From assembly GCA_963771005.1 (NCBI GenBank), contig CAVYRO010000002.1:558001-622000 (forward strand): a stretch of 64,000 nt of DNA, read 5' to 3'. This document shows positions 60,743 through 64,000 of the stretch, piece by piece. The position numbers and the translations under genes are program-made. This DNA is from DASQZK01 sp963771005. GTDB lineage: Bacteria; Bacteroidota; Bacteroidia; Bacteroidales; GCA-2748055. Under the pieces are notes generated by a model. That model was not told the origin of the DNA and did no database searches. It worked only from the letters and a program-made list of their open reading frames with translations. Positions within the stretch are counted from its first letter, which is position 1, and every line of letters starts with the position of its first letter.

Positions 60743-62314
60743 CTATTTAGCAAAACTGACGGCTCTTGTTTCCCGGATCACTGTGATCTTGACCTGGCCG
60801 GGATAGGTCATTTCTGTCTGGATTTTTCTGGCGATATCGTAGGAAAGCGCTTCCGCTTCCTTATCGGATACCTTTTCGCTTCCGACAATGACCCTGAGTT
60901 CACGGCCTGCCTGGATAGCGTAGGTTTTCAGCACTCCAGGGTAAGAAAGAGCCAGGGATTCGAGTTCCTTCAGCCTTTTGATGTAGGATTCCACCACTTC
61001 CCTCCTGGCGCCCGGACGAGCTCCCGAGATCGCATCACAAACCTGGACGATTGGCGAGATAAGGCTTGTCATCTCCACCTCGTCGTGGTGAGCGCCGATG
61101 GCATTGCAGATTTCCGGTTTTTCCTTGAATTTCTCGGCCAGTTTCATACCAAGGATGGCGTGCGGCAATTCGGGTTCGTCATCGGGTACTTTCCCGATAT
61201 CGTGCAGAAGCCCGGCACGTTTTGCCAGCTTTGCGTTCAGCCCGAGTTCGGATGCCATAATGGAGCAGAGGTTGGCTACTTCACGCGAATGCTGAAGAAG
61301 GTTCTGTCCGTAGGATGAACGGTATTTCATTTTCCCGATGAGGCGTATCAGCTCCGGATGCAGGCCATGTATTCCCAGGTCTATGGCAGTACGTTTTCCG
61401 ACTTCCACGATCTCGTCTTCGATCTGTTTCTTGGTCTTTTCCACCACCTCCTCTATCCGGGCCGGGTGGATCCTGCCGTCGGAAACCAGCTGGTGGAGGG
61501 CGAGCCTTGCGATCTCACGTCTCACGGGGTCAAAGGCCGAGAGGATAATGGCTTCGGGGGTATCATCGACAATGATCTCCACGCCTGTGGACGCTTCGAG
61601 TGCACGGATATTTCGTCCTTCCCGGCCTATGATACGGCCTTTCAGTTCGTCGGAGTCGATGTTGAAAACGGTGACAGAGTTTTCGATGGCCTGTTCGGTG
61701 GCCACACGCTGGATGGTTTCGATAACGATCTTTTTGGCTTCCTTCCGGGAGGTCATTTTGGATTCTTCCACGATTTCGTTGATGTATGACATCGCCTCGT
61801 GCTGGGCCTCCTCTTTAAGGGATTCCATAAGCTGGCTTTTTGCGTCTTCCGCAGAAAGGCCGGAGATAGCTTCAAGTTGTTCAACCTGTTGCCGGTGTGA
61901 TTTTTCCAGTTCTTCTTTTTTCTTTTCAACCACCTCAAGCTGCACACTTAGATTCTCCCTGATGGCTTCGAGTTCATGGCTTTTACGCTGAACTTCCTCC
62001 TGTTTCTGAGCCAGTGTTGATTCCCGCAGCCTGAATGCGTTTTCTTTCTGAGCTAGTTTTGAATTACGCTCGCTGATCATTTTTTCATGTTCCGCCTTGA
62101 GCTGGAGGAATTTTTCCTTTGCCTGAAGTATCTTATCCTTTTTGATGACTTCGGCCTCTGTTTTCGCTTCCCTGATTATATTATCACTTTTCTTTTTCAG
62201 AGCGATATTGAAAACAAAGTAGGAAACGATTCCTCCCGCCAGCACGCCTATAACGCCGGTCAGGGCATTCCAGACAGTGATGACGGAAATGATTGAAATT
62301 ATAATTTCATTCAT
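60743..62314 (-). CDS. rny: Ribonuclease Y
   Basis: A 523-aa membrane-anchored endoribonuclease that starts mRNA decay. An N-terminal transmembrane helix (ALTGVIGVLAGGIVSYFVFNI) leads to a coiled coil (about 45-160), a KH domain (LKGRIIGREGRNIRALEASTGVEII; core GREGRNIR), and an HD domain with HSREVANLCS and LLHDIGKV metal ligands. Standard length. The probable 6S RNA lies directly upstream on the same strand. Confidence 0.97.
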   Translation of the reverse strand: MNEIIISIISVITVWNALTGVIGVLAGGIVSYFVFNIALKKKSDNIIREAKTEAEVIKKDKILQAKEKFLQLKAEHEKMISERNSKLAQKENAFRLRESTLAQKQEEVQRKSHELEAIRENLSVQLEVVEKKKEELEKSHRQQVEQLEAISGLSAEDAKSQLMESLKEEAQHEAMSYINEIVEESKMTSRKEAKKIVIETIQRVATEQAIENSVTVFNIDSDELKGRIIGREGRNIRALEASTGVEIIVDDTPEAIILSAFDPVRREIARLALHQLVSDGRIHPARIEEVVEKTKKQIEDEIVEVGKRTAIDLGIHGLHPELIRLIGKMKYRSSYGQNLLQHSREVANLCSIMASELGLNAKLAKRAGLLHDIGKVPDDEPELPHAILGMKLAEKFKEKPEICNAIGAHHDEVEMTSLISPIVQVCDAISGARPGARREVVESYIKRLKELESLALSYPGVLKTYAIQAGRELRVIVGSEKVSDKEAEALSYDIARKIQTEMTYPGQVKITVIRETRAVSFAK

Positions 62315-62341
62315 GGTTCCTACACTTAAACATTAGTATAT

Positions 62342-62537
62342 AAAAAACCCGCAAGGTTTCTTCAAGATTTATTAAAACCCCATAATTACATGGTTGGAAC
62401 TGCCAGACCGGGTCGGACTTCCACTGACCGCCTGAGGCGGATACCCGAAGGTTGCGGCCTGTCCTATACAGGCTGAGCCAGGCTCCAATGTTCTAACTGT
62501 TGAGTTTCACAAATGATTTGAAGAAACAATGCGGGCT
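62342..62537 (-). ncRNA. ssrS: Probable 6S RNA
   Basis: On the minus strand an RNA of about 195 nt is framed by an 18-bp closing stem: 62535-62518 (CCCGCATTGTTTCTTCAA) pairs with 62365-62348 (TTGAAGAAACCTTGCGGG) with a 2-nt bulge, and a T-run follows. Inside are the hairpins GCCTGT/ACAGGC and CCGCC/GGCGG and a large unpaired middle. Length, long rod shape with terminator-like closing stem, and the place between zapA and rny all fit 6S RNA, which sequesters RNA polymerase in stationary phase. The family call was made by eye. Confidence 0.65.
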
Positions 62538-62557
62538 AACTCTTTTTTTCTTCTATT

Positions 62558-62860
62558 TTAAAGAACGCTATTACTCTTTTTGATAAATAAATCCAGTTCA
62601 CTATTCATCTCACGCAGGCTTTCCTCCAGAGGGGCGGAATCGGCCTGATTCTCATTCTCCATCAATTTGATGACAAACTGTAAAGCAGCCATTGCAATGA
62701 AATCCTGCGTATCCTTATCAATGTACTTCTGCTTATATTGTAATATCTTTTCATTGATCATTCTGGCTGCTCTTCGTATCATTTCCTCGTCTTCCCGCTC
62801 AATACGCAACGGATAATACCTTTCGGCAACATTGACCTTTATGGATAATTTGTCACCCAT
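62558..62860 (-). CDS. zapA: Cell division protein ZapA
   Basis: A 100-aa ZapA that bundles FtsZ filaments. The N-terminal domain KLSIKVNVAERYYPLRIEREDEEMIRRAARMINEK (core YYPLRIEREDEE) leads to a C-terminal coiled coil. Normal length. It lies 11 nt after the coiled-coil gene and just upstream of the probable 6S RNA. Confidence 0.92.
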   Translation of the reverse strand: MGDKLSIKVNVAERYYPLRIEREDEEMIRRAARMINEKILQYKQKYIDKDTQDFIAMAALQFVIKLMENENQADSAPLEESLREMNSELDLFIKKSNSVL

Positions 62861-62871
62861 GGTTCATCCCG

Positions 62872-63165
62872 TCATCTGTTTAAAAGAGCAATACATTTAT
62901 CAATTTCCCGCACAATCCGGTTTACTTTAATTCTGGCATCGTGGACATCTTCACCTTCTGATACCAGGGACCTTGCTATTTTTAGATTGTCATACTTGTG
63001 CTCAAGCTCCGTGACCCTCTTTTCCCTGGCAGTGATTTTTTCCACTAAATCTGAATTTTCCTTCTTCAGCGATTCTTTTTCTGCTTTTTCAGCTTCATAC
63101 ATGCCCATCAGCTTTTTGATCTTTGCGCGGAGTGTTCCAAGGATCTCAATTTGTTCTGCATTCAT
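62872..63165 (-). CDS. Coiled-coil protein paired with ZapA (ZapB-like)
   Basis: A 97-aa protein that is one long coiled coil (KIKKLMGMYEAEKAEKESLKKE, ITAREKRVTELEHKYDN) with a short C-terminal helix (NRIVREIDKCIALLNR). Position directly before zapA in Bacteroidota suggests a cell-division partner, comparable in shape to ZapB, though homology is not shown. Confidence 0.75.
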   Translation of the reverse strand: MNAEQIEILGTLRAKIKKLMGMYEAEKAEKESLKKENSDLVEKITAREKRVTELEHKYDNLKIARSLVSEGEDVHDARIKVNRIVREIDKCIALLNR

Positions 63166-63299
63166 AACGCTGAAATAGGTACTACAAATATAACATTGCT
63201 TTCAGAAATAAAAAAATTCGATTTCATTTTTCCTTGATTGCCGGGAATATTTTAGTTTTACAATCGTTTGAGTTAAATATATTTCAATTCTGTCAACTT

Positions 63300-64000
63300 A
63301 TGAGGTGTACGATCCTGTTGCTGTTTCTTTTGACCCCGTTTCAATATTCCATCGCCCAAAATAAATTCATACCCAATACTTTTCGACCTCCATTGGATAT
63401 TCCGATGGTATTAAGCGGAAATTTCGGCGAGCTCAGGGCCGATCACTTTCATTCCGGCATCGATATCAAGACACAGGGAGTCACCGGGAAGAAGGTTTTT
63501 GCCATAGCCGACGGATATGTGTCGCGTATAAAGATCCAGACCAATGGCTACGGACATTCACTCTATATCAATTACCCCGGCGGGTACACTTCGGTTTACG
63601 GTCACCTCAGCGCCTACAACGACACTCTTGAAAACTATGTAAAGGCTTACCAATACCGGAACCATGCATTTGAAGTGGATATCTATCCTTCACCGGGCGA
63701 TCTCCCTGTCAAAAAGGGGAATCTAGTGGCATGGTCAGGCAATACAGGCAGTTCAGGAGGACCGCATCTTCATTTTGAGATCCGCAACACCGCCAGCCAG
63801 CACACACTTAATGCCCTGCGATACGGGTTTGACATTTCCGACAAGATATCCCCTCACCTGTTCTCCCTCTTTGTGTACGGCATGCAGGGTAAAGGTAATG
63901 ACCGCATTTCAGTATCGAGGAAAGAATATGACCTTGTGGGAGAAAATGGCGTATACAGGTTGAAAAACGGCGACATGGTTGCCGCCGGCGACGCTGCCGG
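63300..64000 (+). CDS. M23 family metallopeptidase (partial, C-terminus outside window)
   Basis: The frame runs from ATG 63300 off the end of the window (233 codons seen). A signal peptide (ends near SIAQN) precedes a LytM/M23 domain close to the N-terminus: zinc ligands in HFHSGIDIKT (His and Asp) and GPHLHFEIRN (His), with YGHLSAY between. It probably cuts peptidoglycan cross-bridges, or acts as a periplasmic amidase activator. TATATTTC about 25 bp upstream resembles a -7 box. It is divergent from the zapA pair. Confidence 0.9.
   Translation, partial: MRCTILLLFLLTPFQYSIAQNKFIPNTFRPPLDIPMVLSGNFGELRADHFHSGIDIKTQGVTGKKVFAIADGYVSRIKIQTNGYGHSLYINYPGGYTSVYGHLSAYNDTLENYVKAYQYRNHAFEVDIYPSPGDLPVKKGNLVAWSGNTGSSGGPHLHFEIRNTASQHTLNALRYGFDISDKISPHLFSLFVYGMQGKGNDRISVSRKEYDLVGENGVYRLKNGDMVAAGDAA

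Noticed and set aside
61338..61991. 217-aa plus-strand Ser-rich frame inside rny
   Set aside because: Antisense shadow of rny with low-complexity serine content.

Overview
The window is 64 kb of a Bacteroidota chromosome, most likely from the Bacteroidales/Marinilabiliales side of the phylum. This rests on type IX secretion (T9SS) C-terminal sorting domains, promoters of the TTTG-N19-TAnnTTTG type, Bacteroidota-restricted families (DUF4293, DUF4465, a DUF6913-like protein), an LptD of the Bacteroidota type, and few Shine-Dalgarno sequences. Most genes are housekeeping. The novelty lies in a corrinoid-uptake operon, secreted T9SS proteins, repeats and structured RNAs. No rRNA, tRNA, CRISPR array, prophage or intact transposon was found.

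Layout. 0-2 kb (minus): DUF58 protein (cut by the window edge), a small secreted protein and a MoxR ATPase, the start of a Bat-type operon. 2.2-9.6 kb: truA, then on the minus strand a TPR protein, a ComA-like protein, a DUF368 membrane protein and aroE, followed by a large glycosidase-like lipoprotein. 9.8-15.6 kb: ffh, folD, argS (preceded by a strong terminator and possible small RNA) and a glycosyltransferase. 15.6-22.1 kb (minus): a cobalamin riboswitch and seven genes: DUF4465 (BtuH-like) lipoprotein, T9SS-exported Lys-C-like serine protease, btuF, a 91-aa protein, btuC, btuD with a C-terminal extension, and a 70-aa membrane protein. 22.6-26.2 kb: ligA, a DUF6913-like protein, dapA. 26.2-38.8 kb: repeats, an array of four palindromes spaced exactly 32 bp, four T9SS-type or secreted proteins (two frameshifted), and secA on the minus strand. 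38.9-42.6 kb (minus): dnaX (frameshifted), icd (frameshifted) and ferritin. 42.8-44 kb: rpsF-rpsR-rplI from a textbook Bacteroidota promoter. 44-56.3 kb: repeat-rich gaps around ridA, lptD, amidase, an MCE protein, dnaA, a DMT transporter (frameshifted), a YigZ-family protein and pyrBI. 56.3-64 kb: DUF4293, an SPFH protein, a nucleoside phosphorylase, a SirB1-type transglutaminase-like protein, a sugar-nucleotide epimerase, rny, a probable 6S RNA, zapA with a coiled-coil partner, and the start of an M23 peptidase.

How the parts fit. The best candidate for an under-described system is the riboswitch-controlled corrinoid operon. It joins a predicted surface cobalamin-binding lipoprotein and an ABC importer (BtuFCD) to a secreted serine protease and two small proteins of unknown role; no TonB receptor is present in the window. 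The secreted proteins near 26.8-28.6 kb sit behind an operator-like or iteron-like palindrome array. Two further T9SS proteins at 32-39 kb share a C-terminal module.

Caveats. Five genes (27.3, 32.3, 40.2, 41.1 and 52.8 kb) are each broken by one frameshift, all in the same direction. Because they include dnaX and icd, sequencing or assembly error is the first explanation. All family assignments come from reading motifs by eye, without database searches.
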